The notes under the pieces were generated by a model. The model searched no databases. It saw only the letters and a list, made by a program, of their open reading frames with translations, and was not told where the DNA came from. A DNA stretch of 16,255 bases from an uncultured Collinsella sp. (GTDB taxonomy: Bacteria; Actinomycetota; Coriobacteriia; Coriobacteriales; Coriobacteriaceae). This document shows, piece by piece, positions 7,254 through 13,896 of this stretch. Position 1 is the stretch's first letter. The number at the start of each line of letters is the position of its first letter. The position numbers and the translations under genes are program-made. The stretch spans positions 1-16,255 of the forward strand of contig USEF01000017.1 of assembly GCA_900553475.1 (NCBI GenBank), read 5' to 3'.

Positions 7254-7553
7254 CTAGCCCTCATCGAGGAACGATATAAGCTCATCAGCGTCGTTGAATG
7301 ACGGGCTATCGTCCGGCAAAATCCCCAACTCATGAGCTTCGGCGATTACCATGGCACGCCTCGTCGCCTCGTTGGGCACTTCCGCCCTTCCTACAATCTC
7401 AAAAGGAATCTTTCGCTGATTTACCAGCTGCCGAACGGCAAGATTGAGATAGGAATTGAGGCTGAGGCCGACCGAATCCAAGAACTCAGTCGCCTGCTCC
7501 TTGAGCCCCTCTTCGATGCGAACCGTCGTAGGCTTAACCGTTGCAGTAGACAT
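7254..7553 (-). CDS. dinJ: DinJ/RelB-type ribbon-helix-helix antitoxin
   Basis: A 99-residue antitoxin. The N-terminal TTVRIEEGLKEQATEFLDSV and the LSLNSYLNLAVRQLV segment form a ribbon-helix-helix DNA-binding domain of the RelB/DinJ type. The acidic C-terminal half (about residues 60-99, ending in DADELISFLDEG) would wrap around the toxin. The start at 7553 is chosen because GAGGAGG lies 6 bases upstream and the protein begins at the family N-terminus; an ATG at 7646 would add 31 residues and read through the promoter. It is first in the operon with the YafQ-type toxin, and the RHH dimer probably represses its own promoter at 7584-7611. Confidence 0.9.
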   Translation of the reverse strand: MSTATVKPTTVRIEEGLKEQATEFLDSVGLSLNSYLNLAVRQLVNQRKIPFEIVGRAEVPNEATRRAMVIAEAHELGILPDDSPSFNDADELISFLDEG

Positions 7554-7583
7554 ACGCAACCTCCTCGCTCTCGTCTTTTGCAT

Positions 7584-7611
7584 CAGTATACCAAATTTAA
7601 ATGGCAAACTG
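7584..7611 (-). promoter_or_regulatory. Candidate operator/promoter of the dinJ-yafQ operon
   Basis: Inverted half-sites CAGTATACCA (7584-7593) and TGGCAAACTG (7602-7611), 8 of 10 matching and separated by 8 A/T bases, lie 31 bp upstream of the antitoxin start. The -10 hexamer TATACT (minus strand, 7590-7585) is inside the proximal half-site, so binding by the RHH antitoxin would block RNA polymerase. No good -35 is seen at 17 bp. The 7554-7667 gap holds nothing else recognisable. Confidence 0.55.
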
Positions 7612-7667
7612 CCGTTAGATAGCATCAGATTGCCATACATATTCATCTCGCGGTGGGCACGATTGCT

Positions 7668-8426
7668 CTACATCAGCCCACTCAGGGCAATGTCGACGGC
7701 TTCGTTGAGGTCGTCGGTGATGTGTACGAGCTCGGGATCGAGCGGGCTGATCATACCGGCGTCCATCACCGGACCGTTGAGCCAGTCGAATAGCCCCTGC
7801 CAGTACTCGCTGCCCACCAGCACGAGCGGCATGCGCTTGACCTTGTGCGTCTGCACCAGCGTGAGCACCTCGAACATCTCGTCGAGCGTGCCAAACCCGC
7901 CGGGAAACACAATAGCGCCCGAGCTGTATTTGACGAACATGGTCTTGCGCACAAAGAAGTAGCGGAAGTCCATACCGAGGTTCACGTATTTGTTGAGCCC
8001 CTGCTCGTGCGGCAATTCAATGCCCAGGCCAACTGACTTACCGTTGACACTCGCCGCTCCCCTGTTGGCCGCTTCCATGATGCCGGGGCCGCCACCGGTG
8101 ATGACCGCCACGCCACGTTGCGCGATCTTGCGCCCGACGGCACGCGCTGCTTTGTAGAGCGGATCAGTCTTGGGCGTGCGGGCGCTACCGAAGATGGTCA
8201 CCGCAGGTCCGAGCTCGGCAAGCGCGCCAAAGCCGTCGACAAACTCGGCCTGGATGCGCAGCACGCGCCACGGATCGGCATGCAGCCAGTCGGTCGACTC
8301 CTCGGGCGCCAGCAGGTTGGCGTAGGTGTTGTCCTTAGGAATCATGGGGCCGCGCATGACCACGGGACCACGGCGGTACGTCTCGTCGTAGGCAAGCTCG
8401 CCCTCGTCATTCTCGTTCTTAATCAT
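7668..8426 (-). CDS. LOG-family protein (TIGR00730-type nucleotide 5'-monophosphate phosphoribohydrolase-like)
   Basis: A 252-residue Rossmann-fold protein of the lysine-decarboxylase-like/LOG family. The two signatures are GGGPGIMEAANRGA (111-124) and PGGFGTLDEMFEV (175-187), with the catalytic Glu in the second; R159/R160-type positions (FFVRKTMF) complete the site. Family members cleave nucleoside 5'-monophosphates, including cytokinin precursors, to base and ribose 5-phosphate; the bacterial physiological role is often unclear. The older label 'lysine decarboxylase' does not apply. The start at 8426 has AGGAG 5 bases upstream. A terminator-like hairpin with a long T-run ends only about 15 bases before its start codon, leaving no room for a promoter in between, so expression seems to depend on read-through or a controlled leader. 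The upstream gene on this strand is tgt. Confidence 0.9.
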   Translation of the reverse strand: MIKNENDEGELAYDETYRRGPVVMRGPMIPKDNTYANLLAPEESTDWLHADPWRVLRIQAEFVDGFGALAELGPAVTIFGSARTPKTDPLYKAARAVGRKIAQRGVAVITGGGPGIMEAANRGAASVNGKSVGLGIELPHEQGLNKYVNLGMDFRYFFVRKTMFVKYSSGAIVFPGGFGTLDEMFEVLTLVQTHKVKRMPLVLVGSEYWQGLFDWLNGPVMDAGMISPLDPELVHITDDLNEAVDIALSGLM

Positions 8427-8441
8427 GGGTGCTCCTATCGA

Positions 8442-8490
8442 GAAAAAGAAAAACGGGCGGGGTCGACGCCATGCGCCAAACACCCGCCCG
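8442..8490 (-). terminator. Strong Rho-independent terminator/attenuator between tgt and the LOG-family gene
   Basis: On the minus strand CGGGCGGG (8490-8483) pairs perfectly with CCCGCCCG (8461-8454), followed at once by TTTTTCTTTTT (8452-8442). It would end tgt transcription, but the run of Ts stops just before the ribosome binding site of the next gene. The 8491-8639 stretch between tgt and the hairpin carries no recognisable gene. Confidence 0.8.
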
Positions 8491-8639
8491 AACATCAACT
8501 ATTCGGTATGGTACCCACGATGTATCAAGTGCTTGCAAGCTATCGGTCAGCGGTCGCGCAGCCAGCGTCAGAGAATGTGACGAGCGGCTGCCGCTCAGCC
8601 TTTGCCGTTGCCCACGCTCCGCAAGCGTGTCTGTCGCCC

Positions 8640-9779
8640 TTAGTAATCCACCGCAGCAGGACTGTTCATCCAGTCGCTCACGAACGCACCGTAGCGACCC
8701 TCGATAATGGCCTGACGGGCACGCTGCATAAGGTTGAGCAGGTAGTAGATGTTGTGCATCGACAGCAGAATGCCGCCGAGCATCTCCTTCTGCGTGACCA
8801 TGTGACGGATGAGCGCACGGCTGTAACCGCCCGTGCACACCGGGCAGGTGCAGGTGGGATCGACGGGGCCGTCGTCATGCGCAAAGCGGGCGTTGCGGAA
8901 GTTAAGGCGACCTTCACTGGAGAATGCCGTGCCCATGCGGCCGGTGCGCGTCGGCAGCACGCAGTCGAACATATCGATGCCCACGCCCACACCGCGCACG
9001 AGGGTGGTGGGGTTGCCGACGCCCATCAGGTAGCGCGGCTTGTGCTTGGGCATGTACTCGCTTACGAGCGGTGCCAGGGTCTCGAACATGGTCTCGTGGT
9101 CCTCGCCCACCGAGTAGCCGCCGATGCCGTAACCGGGGAAGTCGCCGCACTCCTCCAGATGGCGCAGCGAGCGCAGGCGCAGATCTAGGTGCATGCCGCC
9201 CTGGACGATACCAAAGAGCGCCTGGTCGTCGCGGGTATGCGCCTTATAGCAGCGCTCGGCCCACATGCTCGACAGCTCAACGGCGCGCTCAACGTAGGCG
9301 CGCGTGGCGGGATAGCCCGGGCACTGGTCCAGCTGCATGCAGATGTCGGAGCCGAGTTTCATGGCGATTTCCATGTTGTCCTCGGGCGTCCAGAACACGT
9401 GGCGGCCGTCGTAATCGTTGACGATAAAGCGCACGCCCTCATCGGTGAGCTTGACCGCGTCGTTGTGGCTGAACACCTGGAAACCGCCCGAGTCGGTGAG
9501 GATAGGGCCGTGCCAGTTCATAAACTTGTGCAGGCCGCCCAGCTCGGCGATGGTATCCTCGCCGGGACGCATGGACAGGTGATAGGTATTGGCAAGCACG
9601 ATCTGGGCACCGAGCTGCTTGACGGTCTCGGTAGGAATACCCTTGACGTTTGCCTTGGTGCCCACGGGCATAAAGATTGGCGTCTCGATGTCGCCGTGCG
9701 GGGTGTGCAGTACGCCGGCGCGCGCGTGCGTCGTCGGGTCCTCGGCGATCAGGTCGAATTTAAAAAGGCTCTGGTCCAT
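8640..9779 (-). CDS. tgt: Queuine/preQ1 tRNA-guanine transglycosylase (Tgt)
   Basis: A 379-residue cytoplasmic TIM-barrel enzyme that replaces guanine-34 in the anticodons of GUN tRNAs (Asn, Asp, His, Tyr) by preQ1 or queuine. LTDSGGFQVFS holds the active-site aspartate D96, FDCVLPTRTGR holds the nucleophile D272, and GIVQGG is the substrate-loop motif. The zinc site is CTCPVC (C310, C312, C315) plus a downstream histidine (H342). Length is normal for bacterial Tgt. The start at 9779 is supported by AAGGAG 9 bases upstream. No queuosine synthesis genes (queC, D, E, F, A) are in the window, so the cell either makes preQ1 elsewhere or salvages the base; that cannot be decided here. The gene is transcribed away from the HAD gene at 10057. 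Confidence 0.97.
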   Translation of the reverse strand: MDQSLFKFDLIAEDPTTHARAGVLHTPHGDIETPIFMPVGTKANVKGIPTETVKQLGAQIVLANTYHLSMRPGEDTIAELGGLHKFMNWHGPILTDSGGFQVFSHNDAVKLTDEGVRFIVNDYDGRHVFWTPEDNMEIAMKLGSDICMQLDQCPGYPATRAYVERAVELSSMWAERCYKAHTRDDQALFGIVQGGMHLDLRLRSLRHLEECGDFPGYGIGGYSVGEDHETMFETLAPLVSEYMPKHKPRYLMGVGNPTTLVRGVGVGIDMFDCVLPTRTGRMGTAFSSEGRLNFRNARFAHDDGPVDPTCTCPVCTGGYSRALIRHMVTQKEMLGGILLSMHNIYYLLNLMQRARQAIIEGRYGAFVSDWMNSPAAVDY

Positions 9780-9788
9780 AAACTGGAA

Positions 9789-9822
9789 CTCCTTGGTTGC
9801 GGTTCATACGCAAACCATTATA
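9789..9822 (-). promoter_or_regulatory. tgt promoter -10 and ribosome binding site
   Basis: On the minus strand a perfect TATAAT (9822-9817) lies about 37 bases before the tgt ATG, and AAGGAG (9794-9789) is the ribosome binding site. No good -35 is seen at 17 bases upstream. Confidence 0.55.
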
Positions 9823-9865
9823 CGGGCAACCCGCAAGAAGCACCGACTCGACAGAAACTGATGCA

Positions 9866-9894
9866 TTAAACGACTAGTCGTCGGGGACACTCTT
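9866..9894 (+). repeat. 29-bp repeat with ACGACTAGTCGT palindrome, left copy
   Basis: TTAAACGACTAGTCGT followed by CGGGGACACTCTT. The reverse complement of 10916-10944 matches it at 27 of 29 positions. The 12-bp palindrome ACGACTAGTCGT is at 9870-9881. The two copies bracket the HAD gene and its leader in inverted orientation. Confidence 0.8.
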
Positions 9895-9989
9895 TGACGT
9901 GTCGCCTGACGCCGCGACCGTGAGGCCTCTGGCATGTGTGAGCTATTTGCCAGGTCCTTGTAACGTTTACGCCCGCGGAGTCTTATTTG

Positions 9990-10051
9990 AGCTCCCTTTG
10001 GGTACGTTGGAATCGGATACACGTTCGATTCCAACAAGCCCGAAGGGAGCT
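9990..10051 (+). promoter_or_regulatory. Long leader hairpin burying the ribosome binding site of the HAD gene
   Basis: An outer 13-bp stem, AGCTCCCTTTGGG (9990-10002) with CCCGAAGGGAGCT (10039-10051), with one G-U wobble, and a perfect inner 10-bp stem, GTTGGAATCG (10006-10015) with CGATTCCAAC (10026-10035), are separated by a 3x3 internal loop. The Shine-Dalgarno AAGGGAG (10043-10049) is in the outer 3' arm, and TTTTCT then ATG follow directly. The structure could block translation or terminate transcription. A weak promoter candidate just upstream is TTGTAA (9958-9963), 17 bases, TCTTAT (9981-9986). Confidence 0.7.
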
Positions 10052-10056
10052 TTTCT

Positions 10057-10851
10057 ATGTTTAAACTGATTGCATCCGATATGGACGGCACACTGCTTGA
10101 CGAAAACGGCCAGGTGCCTCCCGAGACCTACGAACTGATTCTGGCGCTACACGAGCATGGCGTGCATTTCGCTGCATCGTCAGGTCGTCGCTACGATCGC
10201 CTGTGCGAGTTCTTTGCGCCCGTTCGCGACAAGATGGACTTTGTCGCCGCTAACGGCGCCCAAGTCTACGCCGACGGTAAGATGGTGGACCGTGAGGTGT
10301 ATTCCCACCTGGCGATTCGAAGGCTCGCCCAAGCCGTCAGGACGTTTCCCAATCTGCATCTTGCGCTCTTTGACCGAACCAAGTCCTTCCTGCTCGATGA
10401 CGAGTGCAAGTTCGTGCGTGAGGTCGATAAGGACCTTCCCAATGCCGAGCGCATTTGGGAGCTGCCCGATCCCAGCGTAAATATCATCAAGGCGAGTATC
10501 TTTTGCGATGACTGTGCCGTTATGGACAGTGCCTACGTACTGCAGCGCGAGCTTGGCCAGCTCTTTACCTTTGCGCCTTCTGGAAACGCATGGATCGATG
10601 CCATGCAGCCCGGTGTGTCGAAAGCCTCGGGAATCGAGCAGCTCATGGAGCACTATGGCGTCGAACGCGACGAGGTCATGGCGTTTGGCGACTCGATGAA
10701 CGACTACGAGATCATTCGCTATGTCGGCACGGGCTGCGCGATGGAAAACGCGCGTCCCGCGCTCAAGGCGGTGGCCGATCGCGTGGTGGGTTGTAATCGC
10801 GACCACGCCGTCCAGCAGGAGCTCCGTCGCGTGCTGGAGAGTCTCGCTTAA
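10057..10851 (+). CDS. Cof-type HAD-IIB phosphatase
   Basis: A 264-residue Cof/YbiV-type HAD phosphatase with a type IIB cap. Motif I DMDGTLL (D8, D10), motif II SSGRRYDRL (S41/S42), NGA at 66-68, motif III lysine in GVSKASG (K189) and motif IV FGDSMNDYEI (D212, D216) are all intact. The cap lies between about residues 85 and 185. Family members hydrolyse sugar phosphates, nucleotide or cofactor phosphates; the substrate is not readable. It stands alone on the plus strand between minus-strand genes. Its only plausible ribosome binding site is inside the leader hairpin, and 29-bp inverted repeat copies flank the gene. A second, diverged Cof-type gene (10992-11834) lies convergent to it. Confidence 0.92.
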   Translation: MFKLIASDMDGTLLDENGQVPPETYELILALHEHGVHFAASSGRRYDRLCEFFAPVRDKMDFVAANGAQVYADGKMVDREVYSHLAIRRLAQAVRTFPNLHLALFDRTKSFLLDDECKFVREVDKDLPNAERIWELPDPSVNIIKASIFCDDCAVMDSAYVLQRELGQLFTFAPSGNAWIDAMQPGVSKASGIEQLMEHYGVERDEVMAFGDSMNDYEIIRYVGTGCAMENARPALKAVADRVVGCNRDHAVQQELRRVLESLA

Positions 10852-10852
10852 T

Positions 10853-10980
10853 CCGGCAGATGGGGACGTTCCTTTTCTGCCGGCAGTGGGGGACAGTCCT
10901 TGCAGCTTTTTCGCGAAGACTGTCCCCAACGACTAGTCGTTTAAGAACGTCCCCAATGACTATAAGAACGTCCCCAATGA
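10853..10980. repeat. Cluster of short inverted and direct repeats between convergent HAD genes
   Basis: The interval is built almost entirely of repeats: CCGGCAG (10853-10859) with CTGCCGG (10877-10883); GGGGACAGTC (10889-10898) with GACTGTCCCC (10918-10927); ACGACTAGTCGT (10929-10940); and GGGGACGTTC (10862-10871), which can pair with either of two GAACGTCCCC copies (10945-10954, 10966-10975). The last two belong to a direct repeat AGAACGTCCCCAATGA (10944-10959, 10965-10980). It lies between two convergent genes and may serve as a bidirectional terminator as well as a repeat hotspot. Confidence 0.85.
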
Positions 10981-10991
10981 TTGATCAATGA

Positions 10992-11834
10992 CTAGGCGAG
11001 GGCGGCCATGATGGTGCGGGCGACGCCGTCGTGGTCGTTGTCGTATTCGGTGATGGCGTCGGCGGCCTCGCGATCTTCAGGCTCGGCGTTGATCATGGCC
11101 ACGCCATGGCCCGCTGCCTGCAGCATGGGGATGTCGTTGATGTTGTCGCCGAAGGCCCAGGCGTCGGCGAGACGCTCGCCCAGGTGCTCGCATAGCCACG
11201 TGAGGGCCGTTCCCTTGGTGGCACCCTCACCCATGACCTCGATATTCATGGCGTACGAACGCGTGACCTCAATGCCTCCGAGCGTGTCGAGCTCTGCTGC
11301 GATGGCGCCGCGATCGGCCGGGTCGTGCCAGTACATGGCGATGCGTTCGAGCGTCTCGACCTCGTCGATCTTGCTGTCGATATCCATGTCGATCGGTGTT
11401 CGTGTGCGCTTGAGCGAAGCCGCGATGTGGGGGTCGCCGCCACAGAACTCATCCAGACGCCCGTATAGCGAGCGGGGGAGGAAGCACTGCCCATCCGCGA
11501 AGATATCGAAGGTCACATCGTGGCCGGCGGCAATGCGATGGATGCGGTGGGCAATGCCACGGTCGAGCGGACGGCTCAAGATGCACGTGGCGCGCGAGGC
11601 GTCGGTGGGCGTATCCTCGTCGAGCTGCCAGACGCTGGCGCCGTTGGCACAGACCGCGTAGTGCACGGCGGGATGGGCGAGAATGGGCTCAAAGATGCCC
11701 GACAGTGGACGTCCCGTGCAGGGAACAAACTCGATGCCACGACGTGCGAGCTCGTCGAGCATTGCCCAGGTGGCATCGCTCATCTGCTTATCGCTCGTCA
11801 GCAGCGTCCCATCCATATCGGAAAACACAATCAT
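10992..11834 (-). CDS. Cof-type HAD-IIB phosphatase (second copy)
   Basis: A 280-residue HAD-IIB phosphatase. Motif I SDMDGTLLTSD (D6, D8), motif II CTGRPLSG, NGA in the ANGASV segment, motif III lysine in GEGATKGTAL (K207) and motif IV FGDNINDIPML (D230, D234) are present. The cap domain lies between about residues 85 and 200. Overall similarity to the gene at 10057-10851 appears confined to the family motifs, so they are not a recent duplication. The ATG at 11834 has AAAGGAT about 8 bases upstream. It lies downstream of citrate synthase on the same strand, but a terminator-like hairpin separates them and ends about 25 bases before its start, again without space for a normal promoter. Substrate unknown. 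Confidence 0.91.
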   Translation of the reverse strand: MIVFSDMDGTLLTSDKQMSDATWAMLDELARRGIEFVPCTGRPLSGIFEPILAHPAVHYAVCANGASVWQLDEDTPTDASRATCILSRPLDRGIAHRIHRIAAGHDVTFDIFADGQCFLPRSLYGRLDEFCGGDPHIAASLKRTRTPIDMDIDSKIDEVETLERIAMYWHDPADRGAIAAELDTLGGIEVTRSYAMNIEVMGEGATKGTALTWLCEHLGERLADAWAFGDNINDIPMLQAAGHGVAMINAEPEDREAADAITEYDNDHDGVARTIMAALA

Positions 11835-11857
11835 TCGTTGCGATCCTTTCTACTGGC

Positions 11858-11898
11858 ATAAAAAGCGTGGCCGAGGGCTTGGGTCCCTGACCACGCTC
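11858..11898 (-). terminator. Terminator after citrate synthase
   Basis: On the minus strand AGCGTGG (11897-11891) pairs with CCACGCT (11870-11864), with an imperfect inner extension, and TTTTT (11864-11860) follows. It lies 23 bases after the citrate synthase stop and just upstream of the ribosome binding site of the following HAD gene. Confidence 0.75.
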
Positions 11899-11920
11899 GA
11901 GTTCTATAACGGTCCGCGTC

Positions 11921-13339
11921 CTAGCGGTCGGCGAGCGGCTTGTACTCCAGCGGCTCGATCACCGGACGATAGGCGGGGCGGATGATGCGGTGCGCGCAGA
12001 AGAGCTCTTCCATGCGGTGCGCCGACCAGCCGGCCATGCGGGCGACGGCGAACAGCGGTGTAAAGAGCGTCTCGGGCACGCCGAGCATTTTGTAAATAAA
12101 GCCCGTGTACAGGTCGATGTTGGCGCAGATGGGCTTGGTCATGCCGTGGTCGCGCATCACCTGCGGGGCCAGGCGCTCGATGCGCTCGATGAGCGCGAAC
12201 TCCTCGCCCAAGTCCTTCTTGGCGGCAAGCGAGCGCGCGTAACGGCGGCAGACCTCGGCGCGCGGGTCGCTCAGCGTATAGACGGCGTGGCCCATGCCGT
12301 AGATGAGGCCGGTGCCGTCGAAGGCCTGCTTGTCGAGGATCTTGCCCAGGTAGGCCGCGACCTCGTCCTCGTCCTCCCAATTGGAGACATGCGCACGGAT
12401 GTCCTCGTGCATGGACACGACCTTGGCGTTGGCGCCGCCGTGGCGCGGACCCTTGAGCGAGCCGATAGCCGCGGCGTAGGCGGAATACGGGTCGGTGGCC
12501 GATGAGGACAGCACGCGGCAGGCGAACGTGGAGTTGTTGCCGCCGCCGTGCTCGGCATGCAGCATGAGCATCACGTCGAGCAGCATGGCTTCGTCGCGGG
12601 TGAATGCCATGCCGCCGCGCAACACCTGCAGGATGGTCTCAGCGGTGGAGAGGCCGGGTGTGGGGTGCGGCACATGAACCTCGGAGCCGCGGCGCTTGGC
12701 GACCGAGGCCATATGCGCGAAGGCGGCGATGCGGGGGAGACGGGCGAGCATGGAGATGGCGACGTCGATTTCGTGCTCGGGTGTAATGGCGTCGGGCTCG
12801 GCGTCGAAGGCGTAGAGCAGCAGCACGGCGCGCTGAAGCACATTCATGATGCTCGACGACACCGTGGTCATGGGGAACTCACGGACATATTCGTCGCTCA
12901 GGTGCCTAAAAGCACCCAGGCGCTCGCAAAAGCCGTCGAGCTCTTCCTTGTTGGGCAGCGAACCCGTGATAAGCAGATAGGCGACTTCCTCGTAGCCGTA
13001 GCGGTTCTCGGCCTGGGCGTTGTTGACCAGATCCTCGATGCTGTAGCCACGAAGCTTGAGCTTGCCCTGATCGGGCACGACTTTGCCGTCGACCTTGTTG
13101 TAGCCGTGCACGTCCGAGATGCGGGTAAGGCCCGCGACCACGCCCGAGCCGTCGGCATTGCGCAGGCCGCGCTTGACGTTGTGCTCTACGAACAGGTCCT
13201 CGTCGTACGGGGCGGTCGGCAGGCCGTGGTAGAGGCTTTCGCTCTCAGACGAAATCTGGCGGCTTGCTTCGTAATCCAGAACCAGGCGGCTCAGGTGATC
13301 GTCGAAGCGGTAGTAGATTTTCTTGGCGTCGTAGGCCAT
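11921..13339 (-). CDS. gltA: Citrate synthase
   Basis: A 472-residue citrate synthase, which condenses acetyl-CoA and oxaloacetate to citrate. Active-site blocks are LHAEHGGGNNSTF (H264, first catalytic His), GPRHGGAN (H300), GMGHAVYTLSDPRA (H351, second His) and ANIDLYTG (D409, catalytic Asp). An N-terminal extension of about 50 residues precedes the usual citrate synthase start; the region DVHGYNKVDGKVVPDQGKL corresponds to the domain beginning of longer Firmicute/Actinobacteria forms. Methylcitrate synthase activity cannot be excluded. The ATG at 13339 has GAGGAG 5 bases upstream. It lies 77 bp downstream of an ACT-domain gene on the same strand and is followed by a terminator. No aconitase or isocitrate dehydrogenase is adjacent; such an isolated gene may feed glutamate synthesis in an incomplete cycle. 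Confidence 0.95.
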   Translation of the reverse strand: MAYDAKKIYYRFDDHLSRLVLDYEASRQISSESESLYHGLPTAPYDEDLFVEHNVKRGLRNADGSGVVAGLTRISDVHGYNKVDGKVVPDQGKLKLRGYSIEDLVNNAQAENRYGYEEVAYLLITGSLPNKEELDGFCERLGAFRHLSDEYVREFPMTTVSSSIMNVLQRAVLLLYAFDAEPDAITPEHEIDVAISMLARLPRIAAFAHMASVAKRRGSEVHVPHPTPGLSTAETILQVLRGGMAFTRDEAMLLDVMLMLHAEHGGGNNSTFACRVLSSSATDPYSAYAAAIGSLKGPRHGGANAKVVSMHEDIRAHVSNWEDEDEVAAYLGKILDKQAFDGTGLIYGMGHAVYTLSDPRAEVCRRYARSLAAKKDLGEEFALIERIERLAPQVMRDHGMTKPICANIDLYTGFIYKMLGVPETLFTPLFAVARMAGWSAHRMEELFCAHRIIRPAYRPVIEPLEYKPLADR

Positions 13340-13416
13340 GCGCGCTCCTCTCCGGTCCGCTTTGGGGCCGCGCGCTTGGACGATATGACGTCAAGCTGCC
13401 CCGAGCGGCTCGTTCG

Positions 13417-13704
13417 CTACAGGCGGTACATAAAGTTGAAGACGTCCTCGCGCTGGATGGACACGTTGACGCCCGAAAGCTCGCCGGCCTCGGCCAGCGC
13501 CTTCTGCAGCTCGGCGAAGTCGAGCTTGGACTCGGCGGTGTCGGCCAGCATGGTCATGGTGAAGATGTCCTCGATAATGGACTGCGTGATGTCGCGGATG
13601 TCGACGTTGGCCTCGCCCAGGACACGGGTGACGCCGGCGACGATGCCGGGGCGGTTCTTGCCAAGGACGGTGATGACGATACGGGAGGACGAGATCTCGG
13701 CCAT
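13417..13704 (-). CDS. ACT-domain protein (UPF0237 family)
   Basis: A 95-residue protein consisting of one ACT domain: VITVLGKNRPGIVAGVTRVL at residues 10-29 has the typical beta-strand, G-x-x-x-P-G-I turn and helix that bind amino acids or similar small ligands. The remainder, including DIFTMTMLAD and the ending VFNFMYRL, matches the UPF0237 group. It has no catalytic domain and is probably a ligand sensor. The start at 13704 has GAAAGGG about 5 bases upstream. In many bacteria this gene is followed by a DUF711/UPF0210 gene; here citrate synthase follows instead, so the pair may share regulation. The upstream inverted repeat at 13751-13773 covers the likely -10. Confidence 0.9.
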   Translation of the reverse strand: MAEISSSRIVITVLGKNRPGIVAGVTRVLGEANVDIRDITQSIIEDIFTMTMLADTAESKLDFAELQKALAEAGELSGVNVSIQREDVFNFMYRL

Positions 13705-13750
13705 GGGAAACCCTTTCGCGTGGTTGCGGCGCGCGCGGGCGCTCCGCTAC

Positions 13751-13773
13751 GGTACAGTGTTCATCATTGTACC
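13751..13773 (-). promoter_or_regulatory. Candidate promoter/operator of the ACT-citrate synthase operon
   Basis: GGTACAGTG (13751-13759) and CATTGTACC (13765-13773) form an inverted repeat, 8 of 9 matching, with 5 bases between. On the minus strand TACAAT (13771-13766), a good -10, lies inside the distal half, about 62 bases before the ACT gene start. The -35 is weak. A dimeric regulator bound here would overlap the -10. Confidence 0.5.
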
Positions 13774-13896
13774 TGTCTGGCGCCAAAAGGGGTGCGCTTA
13801 CTGCGGCGTTACACGTCTGCAACATGGGAGAAGGGGCAACAGGGTGCGTGTCCGCTGCGGTTGGCCACGCCGTGTTGCACAAAGACCGTGAACCTT

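Noticed and set aside
8492..8639. T-box-like text (GTGGGTACCATACC on the minus strand) upstream of the LOG-family gene
   Set aside because: It does not match the conserved TGGNACCGCG antiterminator bulge, and the interval is short for a T-box; judged coincidental.
10853..10980. CRISPR-like array
   Set aside because: Repeat units are short palindromes with irregular spacing and no spacers of uniform length, and no cas gene is present.
12548..13891. 447-residue plus-strand open frame opposite citrate synthase and the ACT gene
   Set aside because: It spans two well-supported minus-strand genes and their promoter region and has no recognisable domain; long antisense frames are expected in GC-rich DNA.
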